Part shown: positions 16,988-24,403 of the stretch, one piece after another
Position numbering within the stretch: the first letter of the stretch is position 1
How the letters are laid out: each line of letters starts with the position of its first letter
Assembly: GCA_023457255.1 (NCBI GenBank)
Contig: JAEWMB010000020.1
Span: forward strand, 434,001 to 498,000
Origin: Bacillota bacterium
GTDB taxonomy: Bacteria; Bacillota; Clostridia; Lachnospirales; Lachnospiraceae
Reading direction: 5' to 3'
Length of the DNA stretch: 64,000 nt
The notes under the pieces: generated by a model
Told to the model about the DNA's origin: nothing
The model's database searches: none
Seen by the model: only the letters and a program-made list of their open reading frames with translations
Translations under genes and position numbers: made by a program

Positions 16988-17605
16988 CTATTCTCCGGAA
17001 GAATCTTCTCCCTTTTCCTTTGTTTTGGAATACATATTGATCTTATTTACAAAATCAAATGGCTTAATTCGAATCCATGCCTTACCAATAATATCATCTT
17101 CCACTACATTCCCGATATTTGCAAACCGGCTGTCTTCACTGTTATTTCGATTATCACCAAGTACGAAAAATTCATCCTCATCTAAGGTAAAGTCTTCGTC
17201 TGCAAGACCTGGTATTCTTATCGGTTCTGCTACCATCGGTTCTGCTAAAGCTTCCCCATTGATATAAACTATGCCGTCTAGAATCTTTATTCGTTCTCCC
17301 GGCAAACCAATCACACGTTTTATATTATAATAACTATGCTCATTGCCGCTTTGCTTAAATACAATAATGTCATATCGCTTTGGATCAAGAAATAAATACG
17401 CCAATTTATTTATGACAATCTTATCCCCATCCTGTAGGGTAATCTCCATCGATTCCCCAAGCATCGATGTCTTCTCCAACGCAACATTGATGATCATATA
17501 AGCAAGGGCAATCACTGCCACTATTTCAATCAGCCAAATTATGGCTCTTATATATATTTTTTTACGCTTCTTGCGTTTGATGTCCCTGTCAAAATCGTAT
17601 TTCAT
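16988..17605 (-). CDS. lepB: Signal peptidase I
   Basis: Type I signal peptidase that removes signal peptides at the outer face of the membrane. With the start at 17605 it has 205 residues: a basic N-terminus, one membrane helix (about residues 17-40), catalytic Ser52 in GESMEITL and general-base Lys96 in NIKRVIGLPGE, and the GDNRNNSEDSR box. The usual SMxPTL box lacks its proline here (SMEITL). The frame extends 38 codons upstream with only weak ribosome-binding sites, so the exact start is uncertain. It lies between rplS and rbgA. Confidence 0.9.
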   Translation of the reverse strand: MKYDFDRDIKRKKRKKIYIRAIIWLIEIVAVIALAYMIINVALEKTSMLGESMEITLQDGDKIVINKLAYLFLDPKRYDIIVFKQSGNEHSYYNIKRVIGLPGERIKILDGIVYINGEALAEPMVAEPIRIPGLADEDFTLDEDEFFVLGDNRNNSEDSRFANIGNVVEDDIIGKAWIRIKPFDFVNKINMYSKTKEKGEDSSGE

Positions 17606-17771
17606 CTTCTTAGACCATCCTAAATTGAATTCATCATCAGGAGTATTGTCCCCTGTATTTCTATTATAACTAACTTGTGGTAACATTGAAACAAAAAAAT
17701 GTATAACCTCACAGTCCAATTAAAACATAGAATCAACCTGCGTTAAATACCAAATGAATGATTCCAATTTT

Positions 17772-17824
17772 AAAAAAAGAGGGAGCTCAAAGTGCAGATT
17801 CCCTGACGCTTTGTGGCACCCTCT
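17772..17824 (-). terminator. Terminator of rplS
   Basis: Stem AGAGGG.GC.CAAAG paired with CTTTG.GC.CCCTCT, with small internal loops, followed on the minus strand by seven T residues. Confidence 0.85.
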
Positions 17825-17877
17825 CCTATTTCTTTTCTAATCATAAGCCGTAATAACTCAAATGAATTTAACTAATT

Positions 17878-17945
17878 CCGAAGAATTATATTGCTAATTC
17901 GAAAGAATTAGCTTACTAACTTGAAGAATTATCTTACTAATTCTT
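17878..17945. repeat. Three imperfect 21-22 bp tandem repeats across the rplS stop codon
   Basis: On the minus strand three copies of a unit resembling GAATTAGTAAGATAATTCTT run end to end. The first copy encodes the last L19 residues (KELVR) and its stop codon; the next two lie in the 3' untranslated region. The pattern suggests local tandem duplication of the gene end. Confidence 0.6.
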
Positions 17946-18276
17946 TCACTTTAGCCTTCTTACCAACTCTATCACGTAAGTATGTTAACTTAGCTCTTCT
18001 AACCTTACCAAGTCTTACAACTTCTACCTTCTCTACGATTGGAGAATGTACCGGCCAAGTCTTTTCAACACCAACACCGTTAGAATTTTTTCTAACTGTG
18101 AAAGTCTCTCTTGCTCCACCATTCTGTCTCTTTAATACAACACCTTCATATACCTGGGTTCTCTCACGATTACCCTCTTTTACCTTAGCATAAACTCTTA
18201 CAGTGTCTCCTACGTTGAAACTAGAAACTTCCGGCTTTAACTGTGCATCTTCGATGCTCTTAATAATGTTATTCAT
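17929..18276 (-). CDS. rplS: 50S ribosomal protein L19
   Basis: Component of the 50S subunit at the 30S-50S interface. The 115-residue protein matches L19 throughout, with FNVGDTVRVYAKVKEGNRER near residue 20, VYEGVVLKR, and the C-terminal LRDRVGKKAKVKEL. Start ATG follows AAGGAGG. It has its own promoter and a structured leader. Normally it follows trmD; here a MATE transporter gene and a promoter separate them. The stop codon lies inside a short tandem repeat. Confidence 0.98.
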   Translation of the reverse strand: MNNIIKSIEDAQLKPEVSSFNVGDTVRVYAKVKEGNRERTQVYEGVVLKRQNGGARETFTVRKNSNGVGVEKTWPVHSPIVEKVEVVRLGKVRRAKLTYLRDRVGKKAKVKELVR

Positions 18277-18297
18277 GTTGTGACCTCCTTCAAATTT

Positions 18298-18400
18298 AGA
18301 TGTTCTTACTACGTTCCTTCAATTCCCCGCTTAGATTCCTAAGCTTATCAAGACTTAACCTATCGTTTGTGGTTAAGAATTCCAGTACAGAGGAACATCT
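18298..18400 (-). ncRNA. Structured 5' leader of rplS, possible L19 leader
   Basis: An outer stem AGATGTTC/GAACATCT encloses two smaller hairpins, CTTAACC/GGTTAAG and CTTAG/CTAAG. It lies between the rplS promoter and its ribosome-binding site. A ribosomal-protein leader that binds L19 is known in Firmicutes; whether this is that family needs a covariance search. Confidence 0.5.
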
Positions 18401-18416
18401 CGTCTCACAATTTGCT

Positions 18417-18445
18417 ATTATAACATAGTTTAAAATAAAATGCAA
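18417..18445 (-). promoter_or_regulatory. Candidate sigma-A promoter of rplS
   Basis: TTGCAT and a consensus TATAAT separated by 17 bp, about 140 bp upstream of rplS. Confidence 0.75.
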
Positions 18446-18492
18446 GAGATATCCTGCTTGATTTTATTGATTTTATTTATTTCATTTCTATA

Positions 18493-19821
18493 TTAAATTA
18501 AGCTATAATTTTTTGCTCTATTATTTAATAATAACGCTATTGCAAAGGAAATTACCTCCACGATAGGCATTGCAATCCAAATGCCGTTTGCTCCCATAAA
18601 GAAAGGCAGGATTAAGACAAAAACACTACTTAATATCAGCCCCCGTAACAGATTAATTCCCATTGCATACTGTGGTTTCATGACAGCTTGGAAGTAGCTG
18701 CTGATAAAGATATTTAGGTTCATAAATAGGAAGGCTAAGATATACATGCGAATTGCCGGAATTGCCAGCGATAATATCTCATCCGTAGTATGCACGAACA
18801 TGCCGGTTATAACGCCTGGGAATAAGATCCCCAAAATTACTATAAGAAATCCAATCATTGTGGTGGTTATAATACCTAAATGTTTTACCTCTCCTACGCG
18901 TTTTCTATTCCCAGCACCAAAGTTGACCGCAAGTATCGGCTGCGATGCTTGTGCGACTCCATTCGCTAAGGACATAACAATAAAAGAGCTATTGGCAATT
19001 ATACTATAAACAGTGATACCGATATCCCCTATATATTTAACTAATTGAATATTAAAGAGGAAGGTTACGATACCATTCGAAATTTCAACTAAAAAGCTAG
19101 AAAGTCCGCTGGTTACTACTTTCGCAAATCGTTTCATGGAAAAACCATGCTTTACTAGCCTTAGCTGATTTGTTTTCTTAAAAAAATGGATCATTAGTAT
19201 CAAGCAAGTAATCGAACTCCCGATTACTGTAGCAATTGCACCGCCAAACATTCCCCAGTGAAATTTATAAATGAAGATATAATCCAGTATGATATTGAAG
19301 ATACCTCCCGAAACCACACCAAGCATTGATAAATGGGGATCTTTATCGTTTCTTATAAAAGCTTGAAGTAAAGCTGAAAACATAAAGACAGGTGCTCCCG
19401 CCACTAGTGTTCTTCCGTACTCAGCGGCGAGCTGGAAGGTTACCTTTGTTGCTCCTAAGAAATATAAAATCGGTTCAAAAGCAAGTTGTATGATAACCAA
19501 TAGCAAGAAAGATATCACAGTTACCGAGAATACCGAGGTTGTAAAGTACTGCTTTCCCAGTAATGGATTATTGCTGCCGTTTGCAATTGACATTAACACC
19601 GAACCTCCAACTCCAAATAACAAACCGGTGCCAAAGAATAATGTAAAAAGCGGCAATACAATATTAAGAGCCGCAATACCGTCCGGACCTATCCCTTTGC
19701 CTATCATAATGGAATCAGCAAGTATATAAATCGAGGTAACTAAGGTCGCACTTATCGATGGTAATAAGTAGTGAAAAAATATTTTTTTTATGGAATCCCC
19801 TGTTAAATCTAATTGTTTCAT
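18493..19821 (-). CDS. MATE family efflux transporter
   Basis: Cation-coupled multidrug or metabolite exporter of the MATE superfamily (442 residues, about 12 predicted membrane helices). It starts MKQLDLTGDSIKKIFFHYLLPS, the common opening of this Firmicutes subfamily. It also has IADSIMIGKGIGPDGIAALN near residue 30 and the inverted repeat AQASQPILAVNFGAG near residue 285. Start ATG follows AAGGAGAAG. It interrupts the usually adjacent trmD and rplS genes, so it was probably inserted there. Substrate unknown. Confidence 0.92.
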   Translation of the reverse strand: MKQLDLTGDSIKKIFFHYLLPSISATLVTSIYILADSIMIGKGIGPDGIAALNIVLPLFTLFFGTGLLFGVGGSVLMSIANGSNNPLLGKQYFTTSVFSVTVISFLLLVIIQLAFEPILYFLGATKVTFQLAAEYGRTLVAGAPVFMFSALLQAFIRNDKDPHLSMLGVVSGGIFNIILDYIFIYKFHWGMFGGAIATVIGSSITCLILMIHFFKKTNQLRLVKHGFSMKRFAKVVTSGLSSFLVEISNGIVTFLFNIQLVKYIGDIGITVYSIIANSSFIVMSLANGVAQASQPILAVNFGAGNRKRVGEVKHLGIITTTMIGFLIVILGILFPGVITGMFVHTTDEILSLAIPAIRMYILAFLFMNLNIFISSYFQAVMKPQYAMGINLLRGLILSSVFVLILPFFMGANGIWIAMPIVEVISFAIALLLNNRAKNYSLI

Positions 19822-19897
19822 TTTCTTCTCCTTCCTTCGTTACATTCTGCAGATTGTTTCCTTAGCTAACTGAGATTTTAAAAATACCAACAGCAAG

Positions 19898-19916
19898 AAA
19901 AACTGGATGATCCAGT
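19898..19916 (-). terminator. Weak terminator after trmD
   Basis: Stem ACTGG/CCAGT with a five-base loop followed by TTTT on the minus strand, about 130 bp after the trmD stop. The short stem makes it tentative. Confidence 0.4.
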
Positions 19917-20044
19917 TGGAAGATACCAACCATCCTACCCGGCATATCATGAATATACCGTATTGACAAATAAGCGCGTTCCTATACATAAATAGATTAC
20001 TGCCAATGGTCCACAGAACAGGACTATAGTTTTAAAGATAGCGA

Positions 20045-20875
20045 TTACTTATTTTCTAAATCTTTCTTGCCGCGTAGCTGTTCTAAAAATTGTTTCTCTT
20101 TTTTGTTTAATACAGCTTCTTCTAACAGTTCCGGACGTTTCTCTAATGTTCTGATTATGGATTGCTCCCGGCGCCATTTCTCAATATTTGCATGATGCCC
20201 CGATAATAAAACCTCAGGGACTTTTTTGTCCATAAAAATTTCCGGACGGGTATATTGGGGATATTCAAGGAGATTATCCTGTAAGGATTCAAATTCAGCA
20301 GAAACCTGGTTATTTAACACGCCGGGAATTAACCTTGAAATTGCATCGATCATAACCATAACAGGGAGCTCCCCGCCGGTAAGTATATAATCACCAATAG
20401 AAACATAGTCGGTAACAATCCTATCTAACACTCGCTCATCGATACCTTCATAGTGCCCGCATAAAAATACTAAGTCTTCTTCTTTTGCGAATTCCTCTGC
20501 CATTTTCTGATGAAATACTTTTCCTTGCGGCGTTAAATAGATGACACGGGTAGGTTTCTTTTCCAGCTTTTCATCACCAGCCGTTTCCTTCTGTGTCACA
20601 TCCACAGTGTTTTCTCGTTCTAATACTTCTTTGCTATCATTTATTGTCTTCATCACATGTTCATAAGCTCGATAAACCGGTCCCGGCGCCATAACCATGC
20701 CAGCGCCACCACCATAAGGATAATCATCGACTCTGCGATGCTTATCCTCGGAAAACTCCCTGATGTCGATTGCATTGATTGTAAGCAGTCCCTTTTCCAT
20801 AGCACGGCCAATAATACTGGTATTCATTGCTTGATAAATCATGCCTGGAAAAAGTGTCATTACATGATAATTCAT
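20045..20875 (-). CDS. trmD: tRNA (guanine-N1)-methyltransferase
   Basis: Methylates G37 of tRNAs using S-adenosylmethionine to prevent frameshifting. The start MNYHVMTLFPGM at 20875 follows GGAGG; the longer frame overlaps rimM. Signature segments are DDYPYGGGAGMVM near residue 54, IYLTPQGKVF, FLCGHYEGIDERV, and SIGDYILTGGELPVM, which forms the knot. The 276 residues include an acidic, charged insertion of about 35 residues (roughly 78-112) before VIYLTPQGK, absent from typical TrmD of about 240. It lies 40 bp after rimM. Confidence 0.96.
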   Translation of the reverse strand: MNYHVMTLFPGMIYQAMNTSIIGRAMEKGLLTINAIDIREFSEDKHRRVDDYPYGGGAGMVMAPGPVYRAYEHVMKTINDSKEVLERENTVDVTQKETAGDEKLEKKPTRVIYLTPQGKVFHQKMAEEFAKEEDLVFLCGHYEGIDERVLDRIVTDYVSIGDYILTGGELPVMVMIDAISRLIPGVLNNQVSAEFESLQDNLLEYPQYTRPEIFMDKKVPEVLLSGHHANIEKWRREQSIIRTLEKRPELLEEAVLNKKEKQFLEQLRGKKDLENK

Positions 20876-20915
20876 ATGGTAACCTCCATGGTAGAAATAG
20901 TGCGTTTGCTTAAGC

Positions 20916-21425
20916 TTAATCCACAAGCCCCGGAAGCAGATGAACCACCATTCTTTTCTCACCGATATCTATTTTTTTCACACAATCGTCGATATATGGG
21001 ATGAGTATTTCTTTTCCTTGCTTTGTTTTTATCACAAACACATCGTTTGCCCCAGTTTGCAATACCTCGGCTAATTCGCCGAGAAAACTTCCGTCTTCCT
21101 CTTCTGCCTGCAGTCCGATTAAATCACAGATAAAAAATTCACCCTCTGAAAGAACTGCTGCGTTCTCTCTTGTTATAAGTAAATCCTTACCCTTATATTT
21201 TTCTATATCATTTATGTTATCAATGCCCTTGAATTTAAGAATGACAAATTGTTTGAAGAACTTGACATTCTCAATCTCCAGTTCTTTTTGTTCTTTTCCA
21301 GTGTCAAGAAGAATCATTTTTAATTCTTTAAAACGGTTCCTATCGTCTGTTGTAGGAAATACCTTAACCTCCCCTTTAATACCATGAGTAGAAGAGATTA
21401 CCCCAACTCGTAATAAATCTTCCAT
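20916..21425 (-). CDS. rimM: Ribosome maturation factor RimM
   Basis: Binds S19 and helps 30S head maturation. The start MEDLLRVGVISSTHG at 21425 follows GGAGG; an in-frame start six codons upstream is less well placed. The RimM N-terminal domain (GVISSTHGIKGEVKVFP) and a C-terminal PRC barrel (GSFLGELAEVLQTGANDVFVIK, IPYIDDCV) are both visible. Length 169 is normal. It follows khpA and precedes trmD, as in most Firmicutes. Confidence 0.95.
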   Translation of the reverse strand: MEDLLRVGVISSTHGIKGEVKVFPTTDDRNRFKELKMILLDTGKEQKELEIENVKFFKQFVILKFKGIDNINDIEKYKGKDLLITRENAAVLSEGEFFICDLIGLQAEEEDGSFLGELAEVLQTGANDVFVIKTKQGKEILIPYIDDCVKKIDIGEKRMVVHLLPGLVD

Positions 21426-21648
21426 TCCTACCTCCATTCCCATGCAATCCTCTGCATATTGGCGTCTTTTAAAGATTATAGCTAAAATTTAATATCTTTT
21501 TCCTAGTATTAAAATAGCTTATACAAAAACATGAAAAAACACAGCAAACCAATCAATTAGAGTAGCTCTAACTGAATTAGCCTGCTGCGCACATTCTAAA
21601 GCTGTTACAACGTCCTTCCATCCGGTATAGGTGAAAGAATTCCGCTGA

Positions 21649-21879
21649 TTACTGCAGTATCTCTACCACAACTTTCTTGTCATCCTTTGTTGCGGCAGCT
21701 TTCACTACGGTACGTATAGACTTGGCAATACGGCCTTGCTTTCCGATTACTTTCCCCATATCCTCCGGTGCAACCTTAAGTTCAACAACGATTGACTTGT
21801 CTGTTTCAGTTTCTGTGACAACAACTTCATCCGGATGATCAACGAGTGACATAGCAATTACCTGAACTAATTCCTTCAT
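21649..21879 (-). CDS. khpA: KH-domain RNA-binding protein KhpA
   Basis: Small RNA-binding protein (76 residues) with one KH domain; the GKQGRIAK loop near residue 42 is the KH GxxG motif. KhpA pairs with KhpB in streptococci and other Firmicutes and affects cell division and RNA stability. Start ATG follows GGAGG. It lies between rpsP and rimM, the standard position. About 200 bp separate it from rimM; small hairpins there include TTAGAG/CTCTAA, but no clear terminator. Confidence 0.93.
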   Translation of the reverse strand: MKELVQVIAMSLVDHPDEVVVTETETDKSIVVELKVAPEDMGKVIGKQGRIAKSIRTVVKAAATKDDKKVVVEILQ

Positions 21880-21895
21880 TACTCTTCACCTCCGC

Positions 21896-22141
21896 TTATT
21901 TCACGATACCGGCTTTCTTGAAAAGTCTGTTGATTGTCTCAGTTGGCTGAGCACCATCTGCTAACCACTTCTTAGCTGCTTCCTCATCTACGTTAAAAGC
22001 GCTAGGCTCCTGTGTAGGATCGTAAGTACCGATCTCTGCGATAAACTTACCATCTCTTGGAGATCTGGAATCAGCAACGATTACTCTATAGAAAGGAGCC
22101 TTCTTCTGACCCATTCTCTTTAATCTGATCTTTACTGCCAT
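21896..22141 (-). CDS. rpsP: 30S ribosomal protein S16
   Basis: Structural protein of the 30S subunit. The start MAVKIRLKRMGQKKAPFYR at 22141 is supported by GGAGG; the apparent upstream start is a GTG inside that Shine-Dalgarno. The full S16 pattern is present, including ADSRSPRDGKFIAEIGTYDP and a short C-terminal WLADGAQPTETI. Length is 81, as usual. It sits between ffh and khpA. Confidence 0.98.
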   Translation of the reverse strand: MAVKIRLKRMGQKKAPFYRVIVADSRSPRDGKFIAEIGTYDPTQEPSAFNVDEEAAKKWLADGAQPTETINRLFKKAGIVK

Positions 22142-22293
22142 GTTACAATTCACCTCCTTAAAATATAGATAGATCTGAAAAATTCAAATCTCATTATTCA
22201 TGACAAGGAAAAGTTCGCAAAGCGTACTTTTTCTTGTTTATATTGAATTGTAGAATCTATGATATTTCATAAATCATACAAGTCAAAACTTCC

Positions 22294-23658
22294 TTACAGT
22301 CCAAACGGCAGGCGGAACTTTTTCTTTCCTTTTCCTCCAAGCATACCGGAAAACTGTTTCATCATCTTACGAGTTTCACCAAATTGTTTTACTACACGGT
22401 TTACCTCACTAAGATCAACGCCTGCTCCTTCTGCAATACGCTTCTTACGGGATGGACTAAGAATATCCGGATTTCGACGTTCTTCCTTTGTCATGGAGTA
22501 AATGATGGCTTCAATGCTCTTAAGTGCATTTTCCCCCTCATCCCAGTCAACGTCCTTTAAATTGGCTTTGTTTCCCATGCCCCCCATACCGCCTGGCAGC
22601 ATCTCAACCAGCTTCTGAATTCCACCCATCTTCTTCATCTGCTGCATCTGTTCAAGATAATCGTTAAAATCAAACTCTGCTTTTTTGATTTTACGCTCCA
22701 GCTCTTTTGCCTTATCTTCATCAATTTCCGCTTGAACCTTATCAATCAGGGTAAGCACATCACCCATTCCCAGGATTCTGCTCGCCATACGATCCGGATA
22801 GAATTGTTCCAAATCAGAGAGCTTCTCTCCCATACCAATATATAGAATTGGTTTTCCGGTTACCGCACGAATGGATAAAGCTGCACCACCACGGGTGTCA
22901 CCATCAAGCTTTGTAAGAATAACCCCGGTAATACCAATTTTCTCATTAAAAGTTTCCGCTACATTAACGGCATCCTGACCTGTCATAGCATCTACGGTAA
23001 GAAGTACATGGTCGATATGAATATTTTCCTTAATCTGAATCAACTCGTCCATCATCTCTTCATCAATGTGAAGACGCCCCGCGGTATCGATTATTACAAT
23101 ATTATTGCCATTCTTTGCTGCATGCTCCATCGCTGCTTTTGCAATATTTACAGGCTTATGATTCGTTCCCATAGCAAATACGGGAACACCTTGTTTTTCC
23201 CCGTTAATCTGCAGCTGATCGATAGCAGCCGGACGATAAATATCACCTGCTACTAATAAAGGTCTTTTGCCTTTTGCTTTAAATTTACCGGCAAGCTTTG
23301 CAATCGTGGTGGTTTTACCGGCACCCTGAAGACCACACATCATAATAACTGTGATATCGCTGCCAGATTTCAAGGTAATTTCGGTGGTCTCATCTCCCAT
23401 GAGTTTCACCATCTCTTCATTCACGATTTTTATAACCATCTGACCAGGAGTTAAACTAGTCATAACTTCCTGACCAATCGCTCTTTCCTGCACTGAATTT
23501 ACAAAATTCTTAACAACCTTAAAATTAACATCCGCTTCTAAAAGTGCCATCTTAACCTCGCGTAACGCCAGCTTAACGTCCGCCTCAGAAAGTTTTCCCT
23601 TGCCACGGAGGTTTTTAAACACATTTTGCAATTTTTCCGACAAGCTTTCAAATGCCAT
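22294..23658 (-). CDS. ffh: Signal recognition particle protein Ffh
   Basis: SRP54 GTPase that binds signal sequences and 4.5S/6S-type RNA and docks with FtsY. The 454-residue protein has an N domain, P-loop GLQGAGKTT near residue 107, DTAGRLHID, TKLDGDTRGG, and a methionine-rich M domain ending with KKRIAEGAG and FRLPFGL. Start ATG lies behind GAGG in one of the hairpin-RBS cassettes. ylxM is directly upstream. Its receptor gene ftsY is separate, with smc, about 22 kb away. Confidence 0.98.
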   Translation of the reverse strand: MAFESLSEKLQNVFKNLRGKGKLSEADVKLALREVKMALLEADVNFKVVKNFVNSVQERAIGQEVMTSLTPGQMVIKIVNEEMVKLMGDETTEITLKSGSDITVIMMCGLQGAGKTTTIAKLAGKFKAKGKRPLLVAGDIYRPAAIDQLQINGEKQGVPVFAMGTNHKPVNIAKAAMEHAAKNGNNIVIIDTAGRLHIDEEMMDELIQIKENIHIDHVLLTVDAMTGQDAVNVAETFNEKIGITGVILTKLDGDTRGGAALSIRAVTGKPILYIGMGEKLSDLEQFYPDRMASRILGMGDVLTLIDKVQAEIDEDKAKELERKIKKAEFDFNDYLEQMQQMKKMGGIQKLVEMLPGGMGGMGNKANLKDVDWDEGENALKSIEAIIYSMTKEERRNPDILSPSRKKRIAEGAGVDLSEVNRVVKQFGETRKMMKQFSGMLGGKGKKKFRLPFGL

Positions 23659-23687
23659 AATAACCTCAATTCTGGCGACTTAGCGCC
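23659..23687 (-). promoter_or_regulatory. Hairpin plus ribosome-binding cassette before ffh
   Basis: A GGCG/CGCC stem with a six-base loop ends 15 nt before the ffh ATG and is followed by AGAATTGAGGTTATT. It is the fourth copy of the element in the window. Confidence 0.6.
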
Positions 23688-23708
23688 TACTGCGTCCTTT
23701 TAATTCAT

Positions 23709-24089
23709 TTATAGGTCACTCAGAATATCCTCAGACAACTGTTCTACTAAATTAATTTTACTAAAATCCTTGGTCTGTTTTATCTCTTCTGAAATTCGTT
23801 TTATTTGATTCACTTTCTGCTTTGTAGAATTAAACTTCTCTACAAGCCGCAGCTTTTCTTCATATTCTTTTAATTTTTTCGTACATCGCTTAATAATATC
23901 ATGTATACCTTGCCTGCTAAGTCCGGTATGATCTGCAATTTCACTTAAGGAATAATCATTTAAGATATAGTCCGAAAAAATTTGTTTTTTATGTTCTCCG
24001 AGCAATTCACCGTAGAAGTCAAATAACATGGATAAGGTGACGACTTCTTGCAAGCGGTCATCTTCTTTTTTGGAGTTTTCCAAAACCAT
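23709..24089 (-). CDS. ylxM: YlxM-family HTH protein
   Basis: Conserved partner of the signal recognition particle; stimulates SRP GTPase or targeting in streptococci. The 126-residue protein shows the sigma-70 region-4-like helix-turn-helix YSLSEIADHTGLSRQGIHDI near residue 47 and a charged C-terminal helix. Start ATG lies behind GGAGGAGGG. It is first in the ylxM-ffh-rpsP-khpA-rimM-trmD run and is served by a consensus promoter. Confidence 0.92.
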   Translation of the reverse strand: MVLENSKKEDDRLQEVVTLSMLFDFYGELLGEHKKQIFSDYILNDYSLSEIADHTGLSRQGIHDIIKRCTKKLKEYEEKLRLVEKFNSTKQKVNQIKRISEEIKQTKDFSKINLVEQLSEDILSDL

Positions 24090-24193
24090 CTGTTTCTTGC
24101 CCTCCTCCCAAGCTTACCTATATCAAAATCTTCCCTATAGATTGCTGAAAAGATTAAATATCACTTAACTTATCGAAGCACCATCAGTAACTT

Positions 24194-24222
24194 ATTATAG
24201 GGTAACTTTTTTTCTTTGTCAA
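24194..24222 (-). promoter_or_regulatory. Strong sigma-A promoter of the ylxM-ffh operon
   Basis: Perfect consensus TTGACA and TATAAT with 17 bp spacing, about 105 bp upstream of ylxM. Confidence 0.85.
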
Positions 24223-24322
24223 GTGATTTTCTTTACAGATAAAATATTTTTAAGAAAGTTTTCAAATCCTATTAGGATTCTGCAGGACAAAGCTCCCTTT
24301 GTCTTTAGGTAGATATAAAATT

Positions 24323-24375
24323 AAGAGCAGATGTTCCAAGACACCCTGATATGACCCCTCGAAACATCTGCTCTT
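24323..24375 (-). terminator. Terminator after chemoreceptor gene
   Basis: A perfect 13-bp stem AAGAGCAGATGTT/AACATCTGCTCTT encloses a loop of about 27 bases. A T-rich tract follows on both strands. It lies between the ylxM promoter and the end of the chemoreceptor gene; the rest of 24090-24403 holds only the ylxM promoter. Confidence 0.7.
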
Positions 24376-24403
24376 CTTTTTATAATTCTTTACCTATTAA
24401 AAA

